Shown: positions 14,811-21,410 of the stretch, one piece after another
Layout: the number at the start of each line of letters is the position of its first letter
Numbering within the stretch: the stretch's first letter is position 1
Source of the DNA: Prevotella sp. tf2-5
GTDB lineage: Bacteria > Bacteroidota > Bacteroidia > Bacteroidales > Bacteroidaceae
Direction of reading: 5' to 3'
Length of the DNA stretch: 64,000 nt
Assembly (NCBI RefSeq): GCF_900115435.1
Contig: NZ_FOWK01000013.1
Location: 1-64,000 of the forward strand
Made by a program: the position numbers and the translations under genes
The notes under the pieces: model-generated
The model's input: only the letters and a program-made list of their open reading frames with translations
What the model was told of the DNA's origin: nothing
The model's database searches: none

Positions 14811-17030
14811 ATGAACTATTTAAAATTTAGCCTCTTCGGTTCTCTGAAGGGAACGGAGAGTAAGGCAGTGAGTGTCGATGAGATTATCAGACTCATCAAA
14901 CATGATGACAGTGTCGCACAGAAGACGGACCTCTATCGGCAGATGGCTCAGAACGTCAGCCGTGAGACGGCAAAGAAGGAGATCAAGGAGAAGGTGATGC
15001 CCGCCTTTAGCGTGGGTGTCGTCTTTAAGAGCTATGGCAGGAAACTGGCTGATGTGGAACATGCCACGGGACTCGCCTTGTGTGATTTGGATAAGATAGA
15101 CGATGTAAGATGTAAGATGGATGATGTAAGAGCGAGGATCTGTCAGGATCCACATACGTTCTTGTGTTATCGGACAATCAGCGGGGAGGGCTTCCGTATC
15201 CTCTATCGCTTTGTGAGGGAAGGCAACCGCCATCTCAACTGTGAGGTGTATCCTGCCGCTTTTAAGAAGGGAAATGACTATTTCCAGGAGCTGACGGGGT
15301 GCGAGTACGATAAGGCTTGCCGGGATGTCGTCCGCCTCTCCGGTCTTGCCCATGATGCGGAGGTGTACTATAACCCTGACAGTGAACCGTTTGTCATCAC
15401 GGACGAGGAGTTCCTGACGGAGAGTCTGTCGAATGCTCCTTCAGAGCCTGGTAGACCTCGTAAGATGTATGAGGTAGACTCGCAGCATGCCACTCCCGAA
15501 GAGGCATGGCAACGGGTCCAGCAGATGCTGACGCAATGGGGGATGAGTTATACGCCTGGCTCCCGCCATGACTATATCTTACATGCCGCAGGACTTTTTA
15601 ACCGTTTTGGCGCCGACCAGGACGCCTTGTGTGAATGGGCTGCCCAGGAATGGGGCGACCTGTCTGAGAAAGAGCGTCGTGACGTCATCAGTTTTTGTTA
15701 CCGCAGGAAAGAGGAGCATGGTATCTGGCGACTGGCTCAGTCCTCGGGGAAGGGGCGTAAGAATGCCTTGCTGTCGACGACGGAGATCCGCTCATGGCTC
15801 TCCGAGCGCTGCCAGGTGTGTTATAATGTCGTAACGGACCAAACGATGTATAAAAGGTTCATGGTTCATGGTGAAGGGTTCAGGGTTCATGGTGAAGGGT
15901 TCAGGGTTCAGGATGAAGGGGAGTACGAACTTATTGACGAGCGGGTGGTGGAATCGATGAGGTGCCAGATGGAGGCAGATACGAGGAAGCGTGTACTGAC
16001 GAAGGATGTGCTCAGTGTACTGAACAGTGACTTCTCCGTCCTCATCCACCCTATCCGTGACTATATCCACCAACTGGCGCCATGGGACGGGAAAGACCGG
16101 GTGCATGAACTCGCCACCCATCTTGTGGCGGAGCCTGTCATCGACGGACAGTCTCCTGAGGAGGCACAGCAGGATATCGAATGGGCGCTCCATAAATGGC
16201 TCGTCGCCATGGTAGCTACCTGGATGGACGACAAACAGGCGAACCACCAGGTGTTCACCCTGATCGGTGAACAGGGCATCTATAAGTCGACCTTCTTCCG
16301 TCACCTGTTGCCCCAACCGCTCCGAGGCTACTCCTGGGAGAATGCCCATAACTCTTTTGCGGCAAAGGATGACAAGCTCGCTATTGCGGAGAACTGTCTG
16401 GTGGAGATCGAGGAGATAGAGGCGATAGAGGGGCGACAGATGGCTGAGCTGAAAGCTCTGGTGACTGCCGAGAGCATCAACGAGCGACGCCCCTACGCCT
16501 TGTTCCGTAAACTGAAGCCCCGCCTCGCCTCCTTCTGTGCCTCCGGTAATGAGCAGCGTTTCCTGACCGACCAGACGGGCAACCGCCGCTGGTTGTGTTT
16601 TAAGGTGAGTCATATCGATGACCCCAGACAGTGGAACATGGACTACGAACAGCTCTACGCCCAGTTGCGGGAGGAGTACCAGCAGGGCTTCCAGTTCTGG
16701 TTTGACAAGCAGGAGGAGAAAAAGGTAGAACGTCTCAACGAGCCCTTCCGCCTGATCAGCACGGAGGAGCAACTGATCGGTGCCCGGTTGAGGAAACCTC
16801 AACGTGGGGAGGAAGCCAAGAAAATGAATGCGTCGATGATCTCCATCTTCATTGGTGGTGGACACTTGTCGAACCAGATCTCTATTCGGAAGATCGGGAA
16901 TGTCATGCGGAAGATGGGGTTCAAATGGACGCACCGAAAAGATGGTGATTATTATTATGTCGTAGAAATTGGTTACAATGAGATACAACACTATCTATCT
17001 GATAATGAGAAACTTGGAATCCCATTTTGA
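14811..17030 (+). CDS. VirE / BT4734-type primase-helicase-like protein
   Basis: A 739-residue protein with an N-terminal BT4734/VirE_N-like part (residues about 40-200: ATGLALCDLDKI, SGEGFRILYRF), a middle linker, and a C-terminal VirE (virulence-associated E) P-loop domain with Walker A GEQGIYKST (486-494) and CASGNEQRFLTDQTGNRRW. Relatives are plasmid- or phage-type replication proteins; in Bacteroides a copy is often found in capsule loci, with unknown purpose. Two stretches are repeat-derived: about 99-110 (DDVRCKMDDVRA) and 350-373 (VHGEGFRVHGEGFRVQ). Both keep the frame. The gene starts the set with DUF4248, HU, smalltalk and amidase. Confidence 0.88.
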   Translation: MNYLKFSLFGSLKGTESKAVSVDEIIRLIKHDDSVAQKTDLYRQMAQNVSRETAKKEIKEKVMPAFSVGVVFKSYGRKLADVEHATGLALCDLDKIDDVRCKMDDVRARICQDPHTFLCYRTISGEGFRILYRFVREGNRHLNCEVYPAAFKKGNDYFQELTGCEYDKACRDVVRLSGLAHDAEVYYNPDSEPFVITDEEFLTESLSNAPSEPGRPRKMYEVDSQHATPEEAWQRVQQMLTQWGMSYTPGSRHDYILHAAGLFNRFGADQDALCEWAAQEWGDLSEKERRDVISFCYRRKEEHGIWRLAQSSGKGRKNALLSTTEIRSWLSERCQVCYNVVTDQTMYKRFMVHGEGFRVHGEGFRVQDEGEYELIDERVVESMRCQMEADTRKRVLTKDVLSVLNSDFSVLIHPIRDYIHQLAPWDGKDRVHELATHLVAEPVIDGQSPEEAQQDIEWALHKWLVAMVATWMDDKQANHQVFTLIGEQGIYKSTFFRHLLPQPLRGYSWENAHNSFAAKDDKLAIAENCLVEIEEIEAIEGRQMAELKALVTAESINERRPYALFRKLKPRLASFCASGNEQRFLTDQTGNRRWLCFKVSHIDDPRQWNMDYEQLYAQLREEYQQGFQFWFDKQEEKKVERLNEPFRLISTEEQLIGARLRKPQRGEEAKKMNASMISIFIGGGHLSNQISIRKIGNVMRKMGFKWTHRKDGDYYYVVEIGYNEIQHYLSDNEKLGIPF
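15856..15917. repeat. 7-bp-period repeat inside the VirE-like gene
   Basis: Words ggttcat, ggtgaag, ggttcag follow each other at 7-base steps and code for the repeated residues VHGEGFR. The same words occur between genes at 18120-18150. Confidence 0.9.
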
Positions 17031-17035
17031 CGAAA

Positions 17036-17151
17036 AGGTGATTTAAGTGATTGTATTTTTTGTAAATCTATATATTACTAAATTAATTATCCCCATAATT
17101 ATTTTTGCTATATATATAAATTCGTGTATTATAGAATCACTTAAATCACCT
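17036..17151. promoter_or_regulatory. 17-bp perfect inverted repeat flanking an AT-rich gap
   Basis: aggtgatttaagtgatt (17036-17052) and its exact reverse complement (17135-17151) flank 82 AT-rich bases. Each arm also contains a near-palindrome (cacttaaatcac-like). It lies between the VirE-like and DUF4248 genes and could be a paired operator or a long hairpin. A related half-site, gaggtgatta, follows at 17189. Confidence 0.6.
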
Positions 17152-17255
17152 GATGTGGCTGAAACGCCGATAAATAAAGGCTTTAAGCGAGGTGATTAAA
17201 GTCTCCAAACGAATTAATTAAATGCTTTAAATGAATTAAAAACAACTTATTAGCA

Positions 17256-17510
17256 ATGAGTAAGAAGAAGAAGGATGATGATGGATGGTTTAAAAGTAAA
17301 CTGGCGGAGTACCTGGATATCACTGTCAGGACGCTCTGGAATTATATGCAGCCGTTCAAGGAGGAGCTTGCGGCAATGGGATTAAGTCCTCGTGCAAAGA
17401 AGCTCCCTCCTCACGTCTTAAAATTCCTCAGTGAAAAACTCTGTTTCGATTATAATGTCACATCGTTATCTGTGGCAAATAAATCTGTGGGATCTACAAA
17501 ATCTGTGTGA
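17256..17510 (+). CDS. DUF4248-like small protein
   Basis: The 84-residue protein has a helix-turn-helix-like core (AEYLDITVRTLWNYMQPFKEEL). This fits the DUF4248 type found after VirE genes in Bacteroides capsule loci. The last 18 residues (NVTSLSVANKSVGSTKSV) are coded by a repeat word (tctgtgggatctacaaaatc) also seen at 400 and 19350, so the reading frame has run into repeat DNA and the natural end may have been earlier. Confidence 0.7.
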   Translation: MSKKKKDDDGWFKSKLAEYLDITVRTLWNYMQPFKEELAAMGLSPRAKKLPPHVLKFLSEKLCFDYNVTSLSVANKSVGSTKSV

Positions 17511-17571
17511 CTTTTTTTAAAAAAAATCTTGAAAAGGGGGAGAAAACGGAAAATGAGGTTTCAGAATGTTG

Positions 17572-17579
17572 TAACTTTG
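17572..17579 (+). promoter_or_regulatory. -7 box for the HU-like gene
   Basis: taactttg matches TAnnTTTG. It lies about 80 bases before the HU-like start; the leader between contains the 7-bp-period words ctaaact/cttaaac. Confidence 0.6.
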
Positions 17580-17658
17580 TAGGTGATAACGAGAGGAAGC
17601 AAGTCGCGCGGTAGCCCACTCTCATCTCTAAACTCTTAAACTTTTAAACTTTACAAAA

Positions 17659-18120
17659 ATGCCAGTACTTATCAAAACCAGAGAAAACAAGAACTCCCGA
17701 TCCTCTGCCTTCGGGAAGTTCTTCGGACGAGTCGTGACCACCCAGACCATGTCGTACAGCGCCCTGTGTAAACACATGTCGGAGCACAACAGCGTCTATG
17801 GAGAGGATGTATGCCTCGGTGTCGCCAACAAGTTACAGAACTGTATCCTGGAACAGCTGTTCGAGGGCAAGAAGGTACAGTTCGGAGACCTCGGCACCTT
17901 CTACCTCTCCGTGAAGAGCACCGGAGCTGATACGGAGGAGGACTTCAACCTCGGACTACACATCAAGGGGCTGTATCTCCGCTTCCGTCCTAACCGTCAG
18001 GACATCAACGACTTGTCGTCGAAGACGCTGAAGAAGCGTGCTGACTTCATGAATGCCAAGGATCTCATCATCAGCAAGACGAAGAAGACCACGGAGGAAC
18101 AGGAGCCGAATAATGGTTAA
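17659..18120 (+). CDS. HU/IHF-like DNA-binding protein
   Basis: This 153-residue protein has the Bacteroidetes long HU form: LCKHMSEHNSVYGEDVCLGVANKLQNCILEQLFEGKKVQFGDLGTFYLSV matches the HU helix and beta-arm region, and is followed by a basic C-terminal tail. It likely binds and bends DNA. It has its own -7 box and is a standard part of the VirE / HU / smalltalk / amidase set. Confidence 0.85.
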   Translation: MPVLIKTRENKNSRSSAFGKFFGRVVTTQTMSYSALCKHMSEHNSVYGEDVCLGVANKLQNCILEQLFEGKKVQFGDLGTFYLSVKSTGADTEEDFNLGLHIKGLYLRFRPNRQDINDLSSKTLKKRADFMNAKDLIISKTKKTTEEQEPNNG

Positions 18121-18283
18121 GGGTTCATGGTGAAGGGTGAAGGGTTTGTGTCCGGGACCAAGCGATGAGACTCCAGAGAGTGTGAAGAATCTCTTATTTC
18201 TTACCTCTACCATCACCATACCTCTCATGAACGCAGTCTGCTCAACCCCTTTTTCCTTCCTCCCTCTCGTTCTTTGAAATATT
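18121..18283. other. Repeat-bearing gap after the HU-like gene
   Basis: 7-bp-period words (gggttca, tggtgaa, gggtgaa) run from the HU stop codon to about 18150. The remainder (18150-18283) shows no gene. Confidence 0.6.
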
Positions 18284-18456
18284 GTCACACAGATCCTGTA
18301 GATCCCACGGATTTTAATGGCTGGTGATGGAACTGCTTTGCAGTTTCGTTGTGTTGTATGCGGTCTTTTGCTCGAGCAAGCTTGGCAATATCCCGCCTCC
18401 ATCCCAACACAAAACCACCTACGTGATTTTGTTCCATCTCCATCCATTCCACAGAT
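18284..18456 (+). repeat. Family C element, copy 1
   Basis: A 173-bp element, nearly identical to 18937-19109. The core (18326-18438) has inverted ends gatggaac / gttccatc and carries ctcgagcaagcttggc, an arm it shares with family B. The two copies are direct repeats flanking the GxxExxY gene. Confidence 0.85.
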
Positions 18457-18497
18457 ATATTGCTATAGATTCTTGATTTAAGTGATATAGGCGCTTG

Positions 18498-18869
18498 TCA
18501 TAGGATGACACGATGGATACCTTTCTGCATGTCGTTTGAGCTAAAATTTACCAACAGCCCCAAATTCAAATTGGTTAGCTTTAAATAGGTCTTTAGCTGT
18601 TTGTAGAATACGGTTTTGATTTCTTCTACGGCTTTTAGCTCAATGACTATCTGGTTCTCCACCAAAATATCCAAACGGAGATCTGAAGTGAGTTCTTGTC
18701 CTTTGTAGATGAGGGGGATTCTTTTCTGTCGCTCATACTGTAACCCTCTAATAGACAGTTCATAGCATAATGCCTCTTCATAGACAGACTCCAGGAGTCC
18801 TGGTCCTAAAGTGTTATAAACTTCAAAGATAGCTCCTCGTATCAGATAAGTTAGTTCGTTATGTTCCAT
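18498..18869 (-). CDS. GxxExxY protein
   Basis: The 123-residue protein shows the family signature GPGLLESVYEEAL and the core LRLDILVENQIVIELKAVEEI, a PD-(D/E)XK-like pattern (D ... E-x-K). The family (TIGR04256-type) is widespread; its function is not settled. I prefer the start at 18869 (MEHNELTYLIRGAIFEVYN), which matches family members; an ATG 21 bases upstream adds MIKTKRN. The gene lies against the direction of its neighbours and between two direct repeats, which suggests that it came in as a unit. Confidence 0.85.
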   Translation of the reverse strand: MEHNELTYLIRGAIFEVYNTLGPGLLESVYEEALCYELSIRGLQYERQKRIPLIYKGQELTSDLRLDILVENQIVIELKAVEEIKTVFYKQLKTYLKLTNLNLGLLVNFSSNDMQKGIHRVIL

Positions 18870-18936
18870 ATTTCTTTTGGTTTTAATCACCTACTAAACG
18901 CTCTCATGCTCCAAATATTGTGTTGAAATATTAAAT

Positions 18937-19109
18937 GTCACACAGATCTTGTAGATCCCACGGATTTCAATGGCTGTAGATGGAACTGCTTTGCAGTTTC
19001 GTTGTGTTGTATGCGGTCTTTTGCTCGAGCAAGCTTGGCAATATCCCGCCTCCATCCCAACACAAAACCACCTACGTGATTTTGTTCCATCTCCATCCTT
19101 TCCACAGAT
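18937..19109 (+). repeat. Family C element, copy 2
   Basis: Same length (173 bp) and orientation as 18284-18456, with a handful of substitutions. Together they bracket the GxxExxY gene. 19130-19180 then holds 7-bp-period words (ctgaagg, atgaagg, ctgatgg). Confidence 0.85.
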
Positions 19110-19200
19110 TCATTGGTGCTCCAGAATTGAGGGCTGAAGGATGAAGGCTGATGGATGATGTCGGATAGATGATGTAAGAAATCAAAAGGATAATATCAAA

Positions 19201-19333
19201 GATGTGACAAAAGACCGGGGAAGCATAGCTTCAACGGCAAGGGGAAGACAGAGATACGGAACCAAGTTTACTTGAGTGCAGTATAACTGGCTTAGCCTTG
19301 AGAGAGGCGACCAGCCTCGGCTTTTGTCACATC
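19201..19333 (+). repeat. Family A hairpin element, copy 5
   Basis: Core only (133 bp) with exact inverted ends gatgtgacaaaag / cttttgtcacatc. The right side joins a tctgtgggatctacaa word instead of the usual outer arm; the left arm is absent. The remaining gap to 19429 has no gene. Confidence 0.85.
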
Positions 19334-19429
19334 GTTATCTGTGGTAAAATAAATCTGTGGGATCTACAAAATCTGTGTGACAATTTAAAAGGGAATTGAA
19401 TAACTTATTAATAACTTAAACTGAGAAAA

Positions 19430-19531
19430 ATGAAAAAAGAGACATTAAGTAAAATCGTGAATTTCATCGTTACCGTGCTGACTGCAGCACTCAGTACCTT
19501 CTTCATGCAAAGCTGCGTGATGAACCGCTAA
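19430..19531 (+). CDS. Smalltalk protein (33 residues)
   Basis: The peptide MKKETLSKIVNFIVTVLTAA LSTFFMQSCVMNR (written here in two parts) is basic at its start, has one hydrophobic helix and a cysteine in 'QSC'. It matches the Bacteroidetes 'smalltalk' family, which is found between HU-like and amidase genes, exactly its place here. It is probably membrane-bound; whether the cysteine is a lipobox is unclear. Its stop codon lies inside a 7-bp-period repeat (ctaaccg/ctaaaca) that extends to 19556. Confidence 0.82.
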   Translation: MKKETLSKIVNFIVTVLTAALSTFFMQSCVMNR

Positions 19532-19556
19532 CCGCTAAACAATAAACAATAAACAG

Positions 19557-19967
19557 ATGCGAACAATCAATTTAATAGTGATTCATTGCAGTGCGACACG
19601 CTGCGACAAGGACTTCCCGGTAGAGGCACTGGAGGCATGCCACAGGGCACGAGGGTTCAACGGTATCGGCTACCACTACTACATCACCAAAGACGGACAA
19701 CTGCACCTCACCCGCTCTGAGGAAGTACAAGGGGCTCATGCCAAACGCTATAACAAAAACAGCATCGGGATCTGCTACGAGGGCGGGCTTGACGAGAAGG
19801 GTAAACCTGCCGACACTCGTACTCCTGCCCAGAAGCGTACGCTCCTCGCCCTGCTGAAGAGTCTGCGTGTGGACTTTCCTGATGCGGAGATCCTCGGTCA
19901 CCGTGACCTCCCCTGGGTCAAGAAGGCATGTCCCTGTTTCGATGTGACGGAGTATCAGATTCTGTAA
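19557..19967 (+). CDS. N-acetylmuramoyl-L-alanine amidase (Amidase_2 type)
   Basis: This 136-residue amidase is of the T7-lysozyme/PGRP type. Zinc ligands are seen as H10 in IVIHCSA, the histidine in ILGHRDLP and the cysteine in KKACPCFD. No signal peptide is present, so export, if any, would need another route; this is usual for the copies in Bacteroides capsule loci. It follows the smalltalk gene by 25 bases and is closed by a terminator module. Confidence 0.9.
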   Translation: MRTINLIVIHCSATRCDKDFPVEALEACHRARGFNGIGYHYYITKDGQLHLTRSEEVQGAHAKRYNKNSIGICYEGGLDEKGKPADTRTPAQKRTLLALLKSLRVDFPDAEILGHRDLPWVKKACPCFDVTEYQIL

Positions 19968-19976
19968 GGAGACCCT

Positions 19977-20015
19977 CCTAAATCCCCCCTATTTAGGGGG
20001 GACTTTTTGTTTTTT
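19977..20015 (+). terminator. Terminator module after the amidase gene
   Basis: The stem tcccccc/gggggga with loop tattta is followed by ctttttgtttttt. It is the fourth copy of the gaccctcctaaat... module. Confidence 0.85.
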
Positions 20016-20049
20016 AGTCATACGAATTTAGAATCTGACCTTTGGTCAG

Positions 20050-20220
20050 AGAAATTATTCAAAATTAACGATGTGACAAAAGCCGAGGCTAGTCGCCTCT
20101 CTCAAGTGTAAGCCATAAGAGCTGAGCTCAAAGCGAGCTTTGGCTCTTCTCTTCTGTCTTCCCCTTGCCGTTGAAGCTTCGCTTCCCCGGTCTTTTGTCA
20201 CATCTCAAAAAATTATTCAA
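20050..20220 (-). repeat. Family A hairpin element, copy 6 (variant arm)
   Basis: Core 20070-20204 (135 bp) with the same alternative middle hairpin as copy 4 (cataagagctgagctcaaag). Outer arms are intact on both sides. Confidence 0.85.
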
Positions 20221-20347
20221 GGCTACGCCACTTCCTCATCCTTCTTCCATCTTACATCATATTAGGGAGCTCGTAGGCTTGAATCATACTTGAAATTAGT
20301 CCAGGAAGGCGGCAGCATGAATAGCCTAGAATAGGGAGCCCGTAGGC
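20221..20347. other. Loose arm words between A and B elements
   Basis: Repeated fragments such as 'agggagctcgtaggcttgaat' and 'aaggctacgccact' occur here; they look like worn outer arms of earlier elements. No gene. Confidence 0.5.
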
Positions 20348-20517
20348 TTGAATAATTTTTTGAGATGGTTTGGGATGTAACATCATCGAAAAGATGATGC
20401 ATGATGTTTTAGGAGGAACAGCGTAAAGCTTGCTTTAACGATGGGACTCATGAAACAGCATGGGAGCTGCCGATAAGGCAGTTACAGCCCATACCATCGT
20501 TAATTTTGAATAATTTC
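20348..20517 (+). repeat. Family B hairpin element, copy 3
   Basis: Core 20364-20498, nearly identical to copy 2 at 8238-8372 and in the same orientation. It is followed by an AT-rich stretch leading to the non-coding RNA promoter. Confidence 0.85.
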
Positions 20518-20633
20518 TTTGCGACGCAAGGAGCAAACTCCTTTCTCTGCAAAGCGTTTCAAGAAACGATGACTTCGACCAAAAGATAAACCTCAATATT
20601 TTTACATAAAATATAAAATTTCCAGCTTTCACT

Positions 20634-20664
20634 TTTGAACTTTCAACAATTTTTCGTACCTTTG
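20634..20664 (+). promoter_or_regulatory. Promoter of ncRNA candidate, copy 1
   Basis: tttg (20634-20637), 19 bases, then tacctttg (20657-20664) gives a full -33/-7 Bacteroidetes promoter. It is one of the best matches in the window. Confidence 0.8.
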
Positions 20665-20857
20665 CCCCGTTATAGGACACAAGCCCTATTGAATCTACGG
20701 GACGCAAGTCCCTCGTGTAGAGGTGGTAACTCGTTGACCTATATCCTTTTAGGCACCATTAACCTCCCCTCACCACCATGAAAAATCCCTGGTAGTGAAG
20801 GAAGGGTAGGATGTATCCAAAGGATAAGTCATCATTCCCCTCACACCAAAACTAAAG
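20657..20857 (+). ncRNA. Structured RNA candidate, copy 1
   Basis: A 201-bp stretch starting at a good -7 box and repeated almost base for base at 34882-35082. It folds well by eye: ggac-gcaa-gtcc hairpin closed by tctac...gtaga, a long arm tcaccacca / tggtagtga, and tatccttt (about 20742) opposite aaaggata (20819). No reading frame spans both copies. The promoter and strong stems suggest a transcribed RNA or leader. A named family is not recognised; Bacteroidales-specific Rfam families should be compared. Confidence 0.6.
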
Positions 20858-20887
20858 ATTTTTATTATCGAGTAAACTAAGGGAATT

Positions 20888-21052
20888 ATGATAGTAACTA
20901 GTCAAACAGAAACAACAACGAAGAATACTAAGACTGTTTCCGCTCGTGAACGTATAATGGCTAGCACAATGTCTGTAGATGAGTATTTCGACGAGCTCAT
21001 CTCTGAGGTTCATCAGGACTATGGTTTTCTCTTCACCAAAAGTTTCGGTTAA
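20888..21052 (+). CDS. Small hypothetical protein (54 residues) downstream of the RNA candidate
   Basis: ATG to TAA gives a 54-residue protein with a Thr-rich start and the core SARERIMASTMSVDEYFDEL ... HQDYGF. The 'VDEYFDEL' pattern resembles small antitoxin-like or unnamed Bacteroidales proteins, but I cannot assign a function and no toxin gene follows. Its stop codon overlaps the hairpin aatccc-ggg-gggatt. The other RNA copy at 35 kb lacks this gene but keeps the hairpin, so the protein is a variable insert in the unit. Confidence 0.5.
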   Translation: MIVTSQTETTTKNTKTVSARERIMASTMSVDEYFDELISEVHQDYGFLFTKSFG

Positions 21053-21070
21053 TCCCGGGGGGATTATCAT
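21047..21070 (+). terminator. Conserved tail hairpin of RNA unit, copy 1
   Basis: Hairpin aatccc-ggg-gggatt (21051-21065) inside a 24-base tail, starting ggttaatccc and ending attatcat, shared exactly with 35179-35202. There is no T-run, so it may be a processing or pausing site rather than a simple terminator. Confidence 0.45.
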
Positions 21071-21379
21071 CAGATGATGCAAAATTCCTCTTACCTCTTA
21101 CTTCTTACCTCTTACCTCTTAGCTCTTACCTCTTACTTCTTACCTCTGACATCTTTAGCCTTCCTTTGGTGTTCCTTTAGTGTTCCATTGGATAGTGTAG
21201 GGATGCGTGCCGATAGAGTGCGGATAGTCGGAGGGTGATTGTCACAAAGCCGTCGCAGGCGGCAAGACAATATGAAAGTATAAAAAAATAATTGAAAAAA
21301 GTGGGCCTGAATGGCACAAAAATAGGGTTGAGGAAGTGTTAAAAAGCACATTTGCCTTCTGTATGTGCAAGAAAAGTCG
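21071..21379. other. Repeat and leader region before the SMC-like operon
   Basis: Bases 21085-21155 are 7-bp-period words (cttacct/cttactt/ctgacat). After that comes non-repetitive leader DNA to the promoter box. No gene is supported. Confidence 0.6.
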
Positions 21380-21387
21380 TACTTTTG
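21380..21387 (+). promoter_or_regulatory. -7 box for the SMC-like operon
   Basis: tacttttg followed by c matches TAnnTTTG, 24 bases before the ATG at 21411. A tttg is present 25 bases upstream, longer than the usual 19-20. Confidence 0.6.
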
Positions 21388-21410
21388 CAGATTAAAGAAT
21401 TGTTGATAAT

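Noticed and set aside
15792-16991. 399-codon minus-strand frame inside the VirE-like gene
   Set aside because: It is a shadow of the well-supported P-loop gene and includes the complement of the 7-bp repeats.
191-20517. Insertion sequences as the source of the hairpin elements
   Set aside because: No transposase or transposase remnant was found in any frame near the copies; they are at most non-autonomous elements.
21085-21155. Possible CRISPR array in the regular cttacct-type text, also at 35709-36063
   Set aside because: The period is 7 bases with slightly changing words and no separate spacers; no cas genes are present.
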